Below, piece after piece: positions 1 to 8,294 of a stretch of 64,000 bases of DNA (its first letter is position 1; each line of letters opens with the position of its first letter). The notes under the pieces were generated by a model, which was given only the letters and a program-made list of their open reading frames with translations, ran no database searches and was not told the origin of the DNA. A program made the translations under genes and the position numbers. The stretch covers positions 1 to 64,000 of the forward strand of contig NZ_JANFAU010000009.1 in the NCBI RefSeq assembly GCF_026130605.1, in the 5' to 3' direction. This DNA comes from Sphingomonas lycopersici (lineage in GTDB: Bacteria > Pseudomonadota > Alphaproteobacteria > Sphingomonadales > Sphingomonadaceae).

Positions 1-52
1 GCTCGATCCGAGCCCACTCCGCATCGCTCAACCAGGTCAGTTGGCTCGCCAT
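1..52 (-). CDS. IS5-like transposase, N-terminal fragment cut by the window edge
   Basis: The minus strand opens with ATG at 50-52 and reads MASQLTWLSDAEWARIE before leaving the window. A start of the form '...LSDxEWxRIEPLLP' is typical of IS5-superfamily DDE transposases, so this is probably the first 17 residues of such an enzyme. The catalytic DDE residues lie outside the window, so intactness cannot be judged. It points away from the kinase gene at 257. The call rests on a short stretch and is moderate. Confidence 0.55.
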   Translation of the reverse strand, partial: MASQLTWLSDAEWARIE

Positions 53-128
53 CACCGCCTCCGCTTCAAGCAGAAGCTTTGAATCAGCCAAATCACTCAA
101 CCGCAAGCTGATTGAGTACGGACCCTAA
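53..128. mobile_element. Probable terminal end of the IS5-like element
   Basis: About 70 bases separate the transposase start from CCCTAAGGG at 123-131, a normal distance between the tip of an IS5-type element and its transposase ATG. CTAA at 125-128 fits the YTAR target preferred by one IS5 subgroup and may mark the insertion point. The other end and the target duplication are outside the window, so the boundary is an inference. The rest of the stretch up to the kinase gene at 257 shows only the ribosome site of that gene. Confidence 0.4.
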
Positions 129-256
129 GGGAAGAGAACGAGCCGCCGCCGCCGAAGGGTGCACAAAAACTAACTTATTTTTCTGCGTCTTTGCTGCTGA
201 TCCGCGCTTTCGTGCGTTAGGTTAACGGGAAAGCCAGGGAACGCCCAGGGAGCGCG

Positions 257-2044
257 ATGCCAGATCAAGCGGATTCGACCGTTGGCGGGAGGATATTGCT
301 CGACGAGATCGAGCAATTGCGCACCGCGCTCGAAGCCGCGATCGAAGAGAATGATCGGCTCGCCGAGGACCGCGACCGGCTGCTGCGCCGCGTCTCCGCG
401 CTGTCGCGCGACCTGCAGACGGCCCATGCCGCGCGAGCGGAAGCCACCCCCGCCCCGGCCGCGCAGGTCCGCGAGCATCAGAACCAGGCCGAGATGGAAT
501 TGCGCTCCGCCTTCGAGGAGCTGCAGGTGCTGACCGAGGAACTGGAGCTGGCCAACAACAGTCTCCACCACACCAATCAGGAACTCGACGCGCGGATCGA
601 GGAACGGACGTGCCAGATCCAGGAGATCAGCGCCGCATTGCGCTCGACCGAAGGGTCGCTGCGCACCGTCGCCGATCTGGTGCCCGACCTCTTGTGGCGC
701 ACCGACGCGGCCGGCGAGGCGGATTGGTTCAACCAGCGCTGGTTCGAATATACCGGCGATTATGCGGCCGATCCGCTCGGCAAGGGCTGGATCGAGGCGC
801 TGCATCCGCTCGATCGCGAGTCGGCGCTGGCCTCCTGGGCCCAAGCGATCAAGGCCGGCACGCCCTGCCAGCAGCAGAAGCGTATCCGCGCCGCGGACGG
901 CGATTATCGCTGGTTCCTCATCCGCGCGGAGCCGATGCGCGACGAGCAGGGCACGATCACCGCCTGGTTCGCCGCGGCGACCGACGTCCACGAACATCAT
1001 ATCGGCATGGAGGCTTTGCAGCAGAGCGAGCTGCGGTTCCGCACCCTGGTCGAAGGCATGCCGCAACTCGTGTGGCGCGCGATCGAGGGCGGGAAGTGGA
1101 CCTGGTCGAGCCCGCAATGGACGCGTTATACCGGGCAGAAGGAAGAAGCGAGCCACGCGACGGGCTGGCTCGACATGTTCCACCCCGACGATCGCGATCA
1201 TGCGATCGAGGCGTGGTCGCGCGCGCCGGACGCCGGCAGCCTCGAATTCGAAGGGCGGATCTTCCACGCCGCGGAGGGGCGCTATCGCCATTTCCGCACC
1301 CTTGCCTCGCCCGTCCACTTGCCCGAAGGCCCGATCCTCGAATGGCTCGGCACGTCGACCGATGTCGACGATCTGCTCCAGCTTCAGGCGCAGCAGGAAA
1401 TATTGGTCAAGGAGTTGCAGCATCGCACGCGCAACGTGATGGCGGTGGTGCAGGCGGTCGCCGGTCGCACGCTCAAGGAAAGCCAGTCGCTCGAGCAATT
1501 TGCCGAACGTTTCGAAGACCGCCTGCAAGCGCTCGCGCGGGTCCAGGGATTGCTGTCGCGGCGCGCGAGCGGGCTGCGCGTCACTTTCGACGCGCTGGTG
1601 CGCGAGGAATTGTCGGCGCTGGTGACGCTGGACGCGGACGGCAACGGCCGGCAGGTCACGCTGCGCGGCCCCGCGGGCGTCCCGCTCAAGTCCGCGCTGG
1701 TCCAGACGCTGGCGCTGGCGCTGCACGAGCTTGCCACCAATGCGGTCAAGCACGGCGCGCTGTCACAGCCCGACGGACATCTCGATATCTGCTGGGAAAT
1801 CCGCGAACCCCAGGCCGATGAGCATCGCTTGTTCATCGACTGGCGGGAAAGCGGGATGAAAGGGATGCGCGACAGCGACGTCCTGCCGCAAAGCGGCGGC
1901 TATGGCTGCGAACTGATCGAGCGCGCTCTGCCTTATCAGCTTCGCGCGCGCACGACCTTGGGGATCGACGCGGGGGGCGTTCATTGCACGATCGACGTGC
2001 AGGTGCCGGTAGGGGACCGCATCGGGGAGAAAATCGATGGCTAG
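257..2044 (+). CDS. HRXXN-type (HWE/HisKA_2) PAS sensor histidine kinase
   Basis: A 595-aa cytosolic sensor kinase with no clear membrane segment. Residues about 15-125 are helical coiled coil, followed by two PAS folds (about 130-250 and 255-375; both carry the WTRYTG/WFEYTG pattern). The phosphoacceptor box has HRTRN at 389-393, the HRXXN signature, within ELQHRTRNVMAVVQAV. The ATPase domain shows the HWE marks: His490-Glu-x3-Asn in the N box and WRE at 529-531. The gene overlaps the following receiver gene by 8 bases. In sphingomonads HRXXN kinases feed PhyR and SdrG in the general stress response; that role here is inferred from family and neighbour. Start ATG follows a GGGAG box. Confidence 0.88.
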   Translation: MPDQADSTVGGRILLDEIEQLRTALEAAIEENDRLAEDRDRLLRRVSALSRDLQTAHAARAEATPAPAAQVREHQNQAEMELRSAFEELQVLTEELELANNSLHHTNQELDARIEERTCQIQEISAALRSTEGSLRTVADLVPDLLWRTDAAGEADWFNQRWFEYTGDYAADPLGKGWIEALHPLDRESALASWAQAIKAGTPCQQQKRIRAADGDYRWFLIRAEPMRDEQGTITAWFAAATDVHEHHIGMEALQQSELRFRTLVEGMPQLVWRAIEGGKWTWSSPQWTRYTGQKEEASHATGWLDMFHPDDRDHAIEAWSRAPDAGSLEFEGRIFHAAEGRYRHFRTLASPVHLPEGPILEWLGTSTDVDDLLQLQAQQEILVKELQHRTRNVMAVVQAVAGRTLKESQSLEQFAERFEDRLQALARVQGLLSRRASGLRVTFDALVREELSALVTLDADGNGRQVTLRGPAGVPLKSALVQTLALALHELATNAVKHGALSQPDGHLDICWEIREPQADEHRLFIDWRESGMKGMRDSDVLPQSGGYGCELIERALPYQLRARTTLGIDAGGVHCTIDVQVPVGDRIGEKIDG

Positions 2045-2426
2045 TCAAACGCTGCAAGGTTGCCGCATTCTGATCGTCGAGGATGAATTTCTGCTCGCGG
2101 ACGATCTCGCGCATGTCCTCGACGATGCCGGCGCGACGGTGCTCGGCCCGGTGCCCAGCGTGCGCGACGCGCTGGAGTTGATCGCGGGCGAGAAGGCGAT
2201 CGATTTCGCGGTGCTCGACGTCAATCTGCACGGCGGCATGGTGTTTCCGGTCGCGGATGCGCTGGTCGCACGCAGCGTGCCCTTCGTCTTCGCCACCGGC
2301 TATGACGAATGGTCGCTCCCCGAACGTTTCTTCACGGTGCCGCGGCTGGAAAAGCCGTTCCGGCCGGAGCGGCTATCGAGCAAGCTCGAACCGCTCATCT
2401 CCTGCGGCGCGCAACAACACCATTAA
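2037..2426 (+). CDS. Single-domain response regulator, SdrG-like (PFXFATG[G/Y] type)
   Basis: A 129-aa lone receiver domain with no output domain. The acidic pocket is E15/D16, the phosphorylated Asp is D61 (AVLDVNL), and the switch residues are T87 and K106 (EKPF). Residues 82-89 read PFVFATGY, an exact match to the PFXFATG[G/Y] motif that marks SdrG-type single-domain regulators of the alphaproteobacterial general stress response. It starts inside the end of the kinase gene (8-base overlap), so the two are translated together and are very likely partners. It could act as a phosphate shuttle or activator toward other stress kinases. Confidence 0.87.
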   Translation: MASQTLQGCRILIVEDEFLLADDLAHVLDDAGATVLGPVPSVRDALELIAGEKAIDFAVLDVNLHGGMVFPVADALVARSVPFVFATGYDEWSLPERFFTVPRLEKPFRPERLSSKLEPLISCGAQQHH

Positions 2427-2509
2427 ATCGCCCGGAAAAATCCGCACGGCTGCGATCATGCGTTGAGCGCCGATTCTCGCCAGCTTGATGAAGCACCTAG
2501 GGGATTCGT

Positions 2510-2527
2510 GTGACAATTTGATTGCAG
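2510..2527 (-). promoter_or_regulatory. Weak Pho-box-like site (minus orientation)
   Basis: Read on the minus strand: CTGCAAT, CAAA, TTGTCAC. The heptamers repeat with the 11-base period of a PhoB site, and 11 of 14 positions agree with CTGTCAT/CTGTCAC. It lies about 180 bases upstream of the porin start. It may be an extra PhoB contact or chance. Confidence 0.3.
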
Positions 2528-2556
2528 CACGATGTCTCCGCGACGGCGGATGATAC

Positions 2557-2583
2557 TATCTTATTGAATAATAACGCCTTATT
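2557..2583. repeat. AT-rich palindromic element, copy 1
   Basis: TTATTGAATAA (2561-2571) is a perfect palindrome around a central G. It is flanked by TATC on the left and CTTATT on the right. A second element with the same plan lies at 27661-27687; the two 27-base stretches share 21 positions. Such A+T-rich tracts stand out strongly here. The role is unknown; an operator or promoter UP-type element is possible. Confidence 0.4.
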
Positions 2584-2616
2584 TCCGCACACCGTTCTTT
2601 GCCGCGGCGCCCGTCA

Positions 2617-2634
2617 CTGTCCCTGAACTGTCAC
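2617..2634 (+). promoter_or_regulatory. Pho box upstream of the porin gene
   Basis: Two heptamers, CTGTCCC and CTGTCAC, are separated by TGAA, the 7-4-7 layout bound by phosphorylated PhoB. The site ends 68 bases before the porin ATG, so the porin is expected to be induced by phosphate starvation along with pstSCAB-phoU. Confidence 0.7.
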
Positions 2635-2702
2635 ATAACGCGCCTATTCGCGGCGCCACGGGAGACGAAATAGCGCCATGACGCACTTGAAAGGGCGGTT
2701 TG

Positions 2703-4391
2703 ATGAGACGGGTTCTTCTGCTTGGCGTGTCGGCGGTATCGCTGACATGCGCGACTCACGCTTGGGCTGATCCCGCCGCGGCGCATCGCTGCGTGAAGGG
2801 AAGCAAATCGCGCGCCTGCCGCGCCGCGCGGCGCGGGGCCGGCACCGACAGCAGCGTCCGCGAGGAGATCGCGCAACTCCGTGCCGAAATCGCCGACCTC
2901 CGCCAGCAGCTCGCCGAACAGACCGCGACCACCACCCGCCTCGCCGCCGCCCCCGCGCCGGCCCCCGCCCCGGTCCAGACGAGCAACGCGGCCGACACCG
3001 CCGCGATCGCCACGCTGACCGAGCAGAATGCCGATCTGCAGCGCCGCGTCGCCAAGATGGAGAAGCCCGATCGCCTGCCGTTCAAGGGCATTTCGATCAC
3101 GCCCGGCGGCTTCCTCGAAATGACCTCGATCTACCGTACCCACAATCAGGGCGCGGACATCGCCTCCACCTTCAACAATATTCCGTTTCCGCAGAGCCAC
3201 GTCGCCAATACGCACGAATTCCGCATGACCGCGCGGCAGAGCCGCCTGTCGCTGCTGGCAGAGGGCGATGCGTCGAAGCAGACCCACCTCGCCATGTACG
3301 GTGAGTTCGATTTCCAGGCTGCCGGTGTCACCGCCAACTCGAACCAGAGCAATTCCTACAGCCCGCGTATCCGCAACCTTTACGGCACGATCGATCAGAA
3401 GCTCGGCAGCGGCGACATCACTGCGCATGTCCTGTTCGGGCAGAATTGGTCGCTCGCCACGATGAATTCGAAGGGCATCACCCCGCGCGCCGAGGTGACG
3501 CCGCCGGTGATCGAAGCGCAATATGTCCCCGGCTTCACCTTCACGCGCCAGCCGCAGGTGCGCGTCGCGGTGGATTTCGACAAAAAATGGTGGTTCGCGC
3601 TCTCGCTTGAAAATCCGCAGACGACCTTCACCGGCACCGTTCCCTCCGGCTTCCCGGATCTCGTCACCACCGTGCCCGCGGGCAGCGGCTTCGGCGGCAA
3701 CGGCATCGCGGAAAACGCGATTTCGGCCAATCGCTACCCCGACGTGATCGGCAAGGTCGCTTATGAGGGCAAATTCGCCGGGCGCACGCTGCACATCGAA
3801 GCCTTTGGCATGGTGCGCGATTTCTACGAGCGGCTGAACGGGACGAACCATGATGTCCGCGGCTGGGGCGCCGGCGGCAGCATCGGCACCCAGATCATCC
3901 CGGGCGTGCTGGACGCGCAGTTCAGCGGCATCGTCGGCGACGGGATCGGACGCTATGGCGCCGCCAATCTCGCCGACGTGACCTTCAACCCCGATGGCAC
4001 GCTGACGCCGCTGCGCGAATATATGCTGCTCGGCGGGCTCACCGCGCATCCGACCAAGATGCTCGACATCTATGTGTTCGGCGGCGAGGAATGGGAAGAC
4101 GCGCATTGGTCGACCGTCAACGGGGTCAATTACGGCCTCGGCAACCCGAACTTCAACGGCACCGGATGCCTGATCGAGGGTTCGCCGCTGCCGTGCACCG
4201 TCCAGACCAGAGCGGTGAAACAGATCACCGCCGGCTTCTGGCAGCGTGCGTTGCAGGGGCCGTGGGGCCGCGTCCAGCTCGGCCTGCAATATAGCCGCAC
4301 CTGGCGCGAGACGTTCAACGTCAATCAGGGTGGCGCGCCCACCGCGACGCAGAACATGGGGTTCTTCAGCATCCGCTATTACCCGTTCTGA
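2703..4391 (+). CDS. Outer-membrane porin, DcaP/OprP-like, phosphate-starvation linked
   Basis: A 562-aa outer-membrane beta-barrel protein. Residues 1-22 form a signal peptide ending near HAWA. A basic Cys-containing stretch is followed by a coiled coil (about 48-75, EEIAQLRAEIADLRQQLAEQ) and an Ala-Pro linker. The barrel begins near FKGISITPGGFLE, and the chain ends in Phe (SIRYYPF) as outer-membrane barrels do. The N-terminal coiled coil suggests a trimeric porin of the DcaP kind. The Pho box and the adjacent pst genes suggest it admits phosphate or phosphorylated solutes; selectivity cannot be read from sequence. ATG at 2703 is preferred over TTG at 2700 because it is better spaced from AAAGGGCGG. 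Confidence 0.8.
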   Translation: MRRVLLLGVSAVSLTCATHAWADPAAAHRCVKGSKSRACRAARRGAGTDSSVREEIAQLRAEIADLRQQLAEQTATTTRLAAAPAPAPAPVQTSNAADTAAIATLTEQNADLQRRVAKMEKPDRLPFKGISITPGGFLEMTSIYRTHNQGADIASTFNNIPFPQSHVANTHEFRMTARQSRLSLLAEGDASKQTHLAMYGEFDFQAAGVTANSNQSNSYSPRIRNLYGTIDQKLGSGDITAHVLFGQNWSLATMNSKGITPRAEVTPPVIEAQYVPGFTFTRQPQVRVAVDFDKKWWFALSLENPQTTFTGTVPSGFPDLVTTVPAGSGFGGNGIAENAISANRYPDVIGKVAYEGKFAGRTLHIEAFGMVRDFYERLNGTNHDVRGWGAGGSIGTQIIPGVLDAQFSGIVGDGIGRYGAANLADVTFNPDGTLTPLREYMLLGGLTAHPTKMLDIYVFGGEEWEDAHWSTVNGVNYGLGNPNFNGTGCLIEGSPLPCTVQTRAVKQITAGFWQRALQGPWGRVQLGLQYSRTWRETFNVNQGGAPTATQNMGFFSIRYYPF

Positions 4392-4403
4392 TCGCGGGCT
4401 GAA

Positions 4404-4421
4404 CTGTCACAAACTTGTCAT
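4404..4421 (+). promoter_or_regulatory. Pho box upstream of pstS
   Basis: CTGTCAC and TTGTCAT separated by AAAC: a near-consensus PhoB site 86 bases before the pstS ATG. It lies just past the porin stop codon, so pstS has its own phosphate-controlled promoter and is not only read through from the porin. Confidence 0.85.
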
Positions 4422-4507
4422 CGAATGCGCGCAGAGCGGTTTCGGATGAGCGTGGGGGCTTCCAACGCGAATCAGGCCGCTCGCATTCGGCAGCTTATGG
4501 AGCAAAT

Positions 4508-5542
4508 ATGTTCAAGAAATTCGTGATCGGCGCCGCGGCCGTGGCCGTTGGGGGCGCCGCGATTGCCGCCGACATCTCGGGTGCGGGGGCGACCTTTCCG
4601 GCGCCGATCTACGCGCGCTGGGCGGAAATCTACAGCCAGCAGGCCGGCCAGCGCCTCAACTATCAGGCGATCGGCTCGGGCGGCGGGATCAAGCAGATCA
4701 AGGCCAAGACGGTCGATTTCGGCGCCAGCGACAAGCCGCTGAAGCCCGCCGAGCTGCAGGCCGCGGGGCTCTATCAGTTCCCGACGGTCGTCGGCGGCGT
4801 CGTGCCGGTGGTCAATTTCAACGGGCTGCGCGCCGGCCGCCTGCGCCTCACCGGGCAGGTGCTGGGCGATATCTTCCTCGGCAAGATCCGCCGCTGGAAC
4901 GATCCGGCGATCACCAAGCTCAACCCCGAGCTGAAGATCCCGGGCGCGGCGATCACCGTCGTCCACCGGTCCGACGGGTCGGGCACCTCGTTCCTCTTCA
5001 CCTCCTATCTGGCGATGAAGAACGCCGAATGGGCGAAGAAGGTCGGCGCGAGCGACGCGGTGGAATGGCCCACCGGGCTCGGCGGCAAGGGCAATGACGG
5101 CGTGACCGCGTTCGTCAAGCAGACCGCGGGCTCGATCGGCTATGTCGAATATGCCTATGCCAAGCAGAACAAGCTGCCTTACGTCTCGGTGCAGAACAAG
5201 GCGGGCAAGTTCGTCGCGGCGGATGCCGCCAATTTCGCCGCGGCCGCGGCCGGCGCGCGCTGGGCGAGCGCCCCGGGCAATTATCTGCTGCTGCTCGATC
5301 AGCCGGGCGCGCAGGCGTGGCCGATCACCGGCGCGACCTTCATCCTGCTCCAGCGCAACCAGGCCAATGCGGCCAATGGCGCGGCGGTGCTGAAGTTCTT
5401 CGACTGGGCCTATAAGAACGGCGATGCCGAGGCGGCGAAGCTCGATTTCGTGCCGCTGCCGGCCGCGGTGAAGGCCGCGATCCGCCGCCAGTGGGCGACC
5501 AACGTCACCTCGGGCGGAAAGCCGGTTTACGTCTCGCGCTGA
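4508..5542 (+). CDS. pstS: Phosphate ABC transporter, periplasmic phosphate-binding protein
   Basis: A 344-aa periplasmic protein that binds inorganic phosphate and hands it to PstCA. Residues 1-21 (MFKKFVIGAAAVAVGGAAIA) are a signal peptide cleaved before DISGAGATFPAP, the standard mature PstS start. Phosphate contacts include the SGAGATFP loop and RSDGSGTS. The open frame runs further upstream, but that extension would cross the Pho box; the ATG here has GGAG at a good distance and gives a proper signal peptide. It is the first gene of pstSCAB-phoU and is followed by a strong stem-loop that may raise pstS message over the membrane genes. Confidence 0.96.
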   Translation: MFKKFVIGAAAVAVGGAAIAADISGAGATFPAPIYARWAEIYSQQAGQRLNYQAIGSGGGIKQIKAKTVDFGASDKPLKPAELQAAGLYQFPTVVGGVVPVVNFNGLRAGRLRLTGQVLGDIFLGKIRRWNDPAITKLNPELKIPGAAITVVHRSDGSGTSFLFTSYLAMKNAEWAKKVGASDAVEWPTGLGGKGNDGVTAFVKQTAGSIGYVEYAYAKQNKLPYVSVQNKAGKFVAADAANFAAAAAGARWASAPGNYLLLLDQPGAQAWPITGATFILLQRNQANAANGAAVLKFFDWAYKNGDAEAAKLDFVPLPAAVKAAIRRQWATNVTSGGKPVYVSR

Positions 5543-5559
5543 CGCCAGCGACCGGACCG

Positions 5560-5595
5560 AGCGGCGCGCCTCGCCTCGCGAAGCGCGCCGCTTTT
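5560..5595 (+). terminator. Stem-loop with T-run between pstS and pstC
   Basis: AGCGGCGCGC (5560-5569) and GCGCGCCGCT (5583-5592) pair perfectly around a 13-base loop and are followed by TTTT. This is either a partial terminator or a 3' stabiliser that lets the binding protein be made in excess of the permease, as is usual for ABC binding-protein operons. Confidence 0.7.
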
Positions 5596-5627
5596 CGGCA
5601 TTCAATGTAACGGGCAAGGAACTGGGG

Positions 5628-6563
5628 ATGCACAATCCCGCGATCGGCGGGCGGGCGCCGCTGGGGGAAGATATCTTCCGCTGGCTGTGCCTTTCCGCCG
5701 CGACTCTGCTTCTCGCGATCCTCGCGGGGGTGGTGGTCAGCCTCGCGATCGGCGGCTGGCCCGCCTTCGCCAAATTCGGGTTGGGCTTCCTCACTTCGTC
5801 GACGTGGAATCCGGTCAGCGACATTTATGGCGCGGCGGGGCCGATCGTCGGCACGCTCGTCACCTCCTTCCTGTCGCTCGCGATCGCGCTGCCGCTCGCG
5901 ATCGGGGTCGCGGTGTTCCTCACCGAATTCGCCCCGGCACGGATCGCGCGGCCGATCGCAGTGGCGATCGAGCTGCTCGCGGGCATCCCGTCGATCGTCT
6001 ACGGCATGTGGGGATTGTTCGTCTTCGCGCCGTGGTTCGCCGAGAACGTCCAGCAGCCGCTGGCCAATTCGGTCACCCCGGGCTCGCTGATGGATACGCT
6101 GACCCAGGGCATCCCCAACGGCGCCAATATCTTCACCGCCTCGATCATCCTCGCGATCATGATCCTGCCCTATATGGCGGCGGTGTTCCGCGAATTGCTG
6201 CTCACCGTTCCGGCACAGGTGCGCGAGGCGGGATATGGCATCGGCTGCACCTCGTTCGAGGTGACCGCGCGGATCTCGATCCCCTATGTCCGCACCGGGG
6301 TGCTCGGGGTGATCATGCTCGGGCTCGGCCGCGCGCTCGGCGAGACGATGGCGGTCACCTTCATCATCGGCAATGCGCACGGCTTCCCCAAGAGCCTGTT
6401 CGACTCGGGCTCGACGATCGCCTCGACGATCGCCAACGAATTCGCCGAGGCGAGCAGCGACATGCACAGCGCCGCGCTGATCGCGCTGGGACTGGTGCTG
6501 TTCTTTATCACCTTCGGCGTGCTCGCGCTCGCGCGCCTGTTGCTCGCGAGGTCGATGCGATGA
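5628..6563 (+). CDS. pstC: Phosphate ABC transporter, permease subunit
   Basis: A 311-aa inner-membrane permease with about six hydrophobic segments, the first at residues 22-45. It carries the EAA-type loop before the last helices (REAGYGIGCTSFEVTARISIPYV in part) and the GRALGETMAV segment shared by PstC and PstA. It pairs with PstA to form the membrane channel served by PstB. The start ATG has AAGGA upstream. Its stop overlaps the pstA start in ATGA, so the two subunits are translationally coupled. Confidence 0.95.
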   Translation: MHNPAIGGRAPLGEDIFRWLCLSAATLLLAILAGVVVSLAIGGWPAFAKFGLGFLTSSTWNPVSDIYGAAGPIVGTLVTSFLSLAIALPLAIGVAVFLTEFAPARIARPIAVAIELLAGIPSIVYGMWGLFVFAPWFAENVQQPLANSVTPGSLMDTLTQGIPNGANIFTASIILAIMILPYMAAVFRELLLTVPAQVREAGYGIGCTSFEVTARISIPYVRTGVLGVIMLGLGRALGETMAVTFIIGNAHGFPKSLFDSGSTIASTIANEFAEASSDMHSAALIALGLVLFFITFGVLALARLLLARSMR

Positions 6564-7411
6564 CCCGGATGACCGCCCGCGCGCGCCGCCGCTCGATCAT
6601 CAACACGATCTTCGTCACCGCCTGCGGGCTGACCGCGGTGATCGCGCTCGGCGCGCTGGCGCTGATCGGCTGGTCGCTGCTCACCAAGGGGATCGGCGGG
6701 ATCAACGGCGATCTGTTCACCATGTCGCAACCCGCGCCGGGTTCGCGCGGCGGACTGCTCAACGCAATCACCGGCTCGGTCATTCTGTGCCTGCTGGCGA
6801 TGATCTTCGCGGTGGTGATCGGGGTGCTCGCCGGGACCTGGCTGTCCGAATATGGCGGGCGGACCAAGCTCGGCCATGCGGTACGCTTTCTCAACGACGT
6901 GCTGCTCTCCGCCCCGTCGATCCTGATCGGCCTGTTCGTATACGAATTGCTGGTCCGCAACGTGGTCGGGCATTTCTCGGCGCTTGCAGGCTCGGTTGCG
7001 CTGGCGATCCTCGCGGTGCCGATCGTGACGCGCACCACCGAGGATATCCTGCTGCTCCAGCCCGCCGCATTGCGCGAGGCAGGAATGGCGCTGGGCGCGA
7101 CGCGCGCCTTCGTCGTGCGCAAGATCGTCTGGCGCTCGGCCGCCACGGGCCTGCTCACCGCCGGGCTGCTCGGCTTCGCGCGCATCTCGGGCGAGACCGC
7201 GCCTTTGCTGTTCACCTCGCTCGGCAATCAGTTCTTCAGCGTCAAATTGCTCCAGCCGATCGCGAGCCTACCGACCACCATCTTCCAGTTCGCGCTCAGC
7301 GCCTATGAAGACTGGCAGCGGCTGGCCTGGGCGGGCGCGCTGCTGATCGCGGCATCGGTTCTGGCCATCAACATCGCGGGACGCGCGATCATCCACGGGA
7401 AATCATCATGA
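6560..7411 (+). CDS. pstA: Phosphate ABC transporter, permease subunit
   Basis: A 283-aa inner-membrane permease with six predicted helices. The cytoplasmic coupling loop reads [18 protein letters not shown], followed by [16 protein letters not shown], characteristic of PstA. The frame is open far upstream, but that part is the shadow of pstC; the true start is the ATG overlapping the pstC stop by 4 bases (ATGA). It in turn overlaps pstB by 4 bases. Confidence 0.95.
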   Translation: MTRMTARARRRSIINTIFVTACGLTAVIALGALALIGWSLLTKGIGGINGDLFTMSQPAPGSRGGLLNAITGSVILCLLAMIFAVVIGVLAGTWLSEYGGRTKLGHAVRFLNDVLLSAPSILIGLFVYELLVRNVVGHFSALAGSVALAILAVPIVTRTTEDILLLQPAALREAGMALGATRAFVVRKIVWRSAATGLLTAGLLGFARISGETAPLLFTSLGNQFFSVKLLQPIASLPTTIFQFALSAYEDWQRLAWAGALLIAASVLAINIAGRAIIHGKSS

Positions 7412-8286
7412 GCCTGCTCGATAGCGAGGCGGTCGAAACCTATGAACGGTCGATCACCGCGCCCCCGGCCGACAATCTGGTGCTCGAGGCGCGCAACCTC
7501 GATTTCTTCTACGGCAAGAAGCAGACCCTGTTCGGGGTCGACCTGCCGGTCGAGAAGAACAAGATCACCGCGCTGATCGGCCCTTCCGGCTGCGGCAAAT
7601 CGACGCTGCTGCGCACGCTCAACCGGATCTACGAGCTCTATCCGGGGCAGCAGGCGACCGGCCGCATCATCCTCGACGGGCAGGACGTGCTGGCGGACAA
7701 GGCCGGCATCGCCCGATTGCGGGCGCGGGACGGCGATGCGGTGGAAGTAACGCCGAACAAGATGGACCTCGCCACGCTGCGCGCCCGCGTCGGCATGGTG
7801 TTCCAGAAGCCGACGCCCTTCCCGATGTCGATCTACGACAATATCGCCTTCGGGGTGCGCCTCTACAAGCGCATCCGCGGCGCGGAGATGGACGAGATCG
7901 TCGAGCGCGCGCTGCGCCGCGCCGCTTTGTGGGACGAGGTGAAGGACAAGCTCAAGGAATCGGGTCTCGGCCTGTCCGGCGGCCAGCAGCAGCGGCTGTG
8001 CGTCGCGCGCGGCCTGGCGATCGATCCCGAGGTGCTGCTGCTCGACGAGCCGGCCTCGGCGCTCGATCCGATCTCGACCGCCAAGCTCGAAGACACGCTC
8101 AACGAGCTGGTCGGCAATGTGACGATCGTGATCGTCACGCACAACCTGCACCAGGCGGCGCGGCTCGCGCAGCATACCGGGTTCATGTTCCTCGGCCGGA
8201 TGATCGAATTCGGGCCGACCGAGGAATTCTTCTCCGCGCCGAAGCTCAAGCGCACGCGCGATTACGTCACTGGCCGATTTGGGTGA
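7408..8286 (+). CDS. pstB: Phosphate ABC transporter, ATP-binding protein
   Basis: A 292-aa ATPase driving phosphate import through PstCA. Walker A is GPSGCGKST at 58-66, the signature LSGGQQQR is at 189-196, and Walker [10 protein letters not shown] is at 209-217. It is slightly longer than the roughly 257-aa E. coli protein because of an N-terminal extension of about 20 residues and an insert before [18 protein letters not shown]. It overlaps pstA by 4 bases and is followed by phoU after 8 bases. Confidence 0.96.
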   Translation: MSLLDSEAVETYERSITAPPADNLVLEARNLDFFYGKKQTLFGVDLPVEKNKITALIGPSGCGKSTLLRTLNRIYELYPGQQATGRIILDGQDVLADKAGIARLRARDGDAVEVTPNKMDLATLRARVGMVFQKPTPFPMSIYDNIAFGVRLYKRIRGAEMDEIVERALRRAALWDEVKDKLKESGLGLSGGQQQRLCVARGLAIDPEVLLLDEPASALDPISTAKLEDTLNELVGNVTIVIVTHNLHQAARLAQHTGFMFLGRMIEFGPTEEFFSAPKLKRTRDYVTGRFG

Positions 8287-8294
8287 GATAGAAG

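Noticed and set aside
170..1753. Long minus-strand open frame (527 codons) under the histidine kinase
   Set aside because: Arg/Ala-rich shadow composition, no domain, and it lies fully antisense to a kinase with intact motifs.
2678..2702. ATG at 2678 as porin start
   Set aside because: It is not in frame with the porin.
4415..4507. N-terminal extension of PstS
   Set aside because: It would begin within the Pho box and place charged residues before the signal peptide; GGAG before 4508 decides the start.
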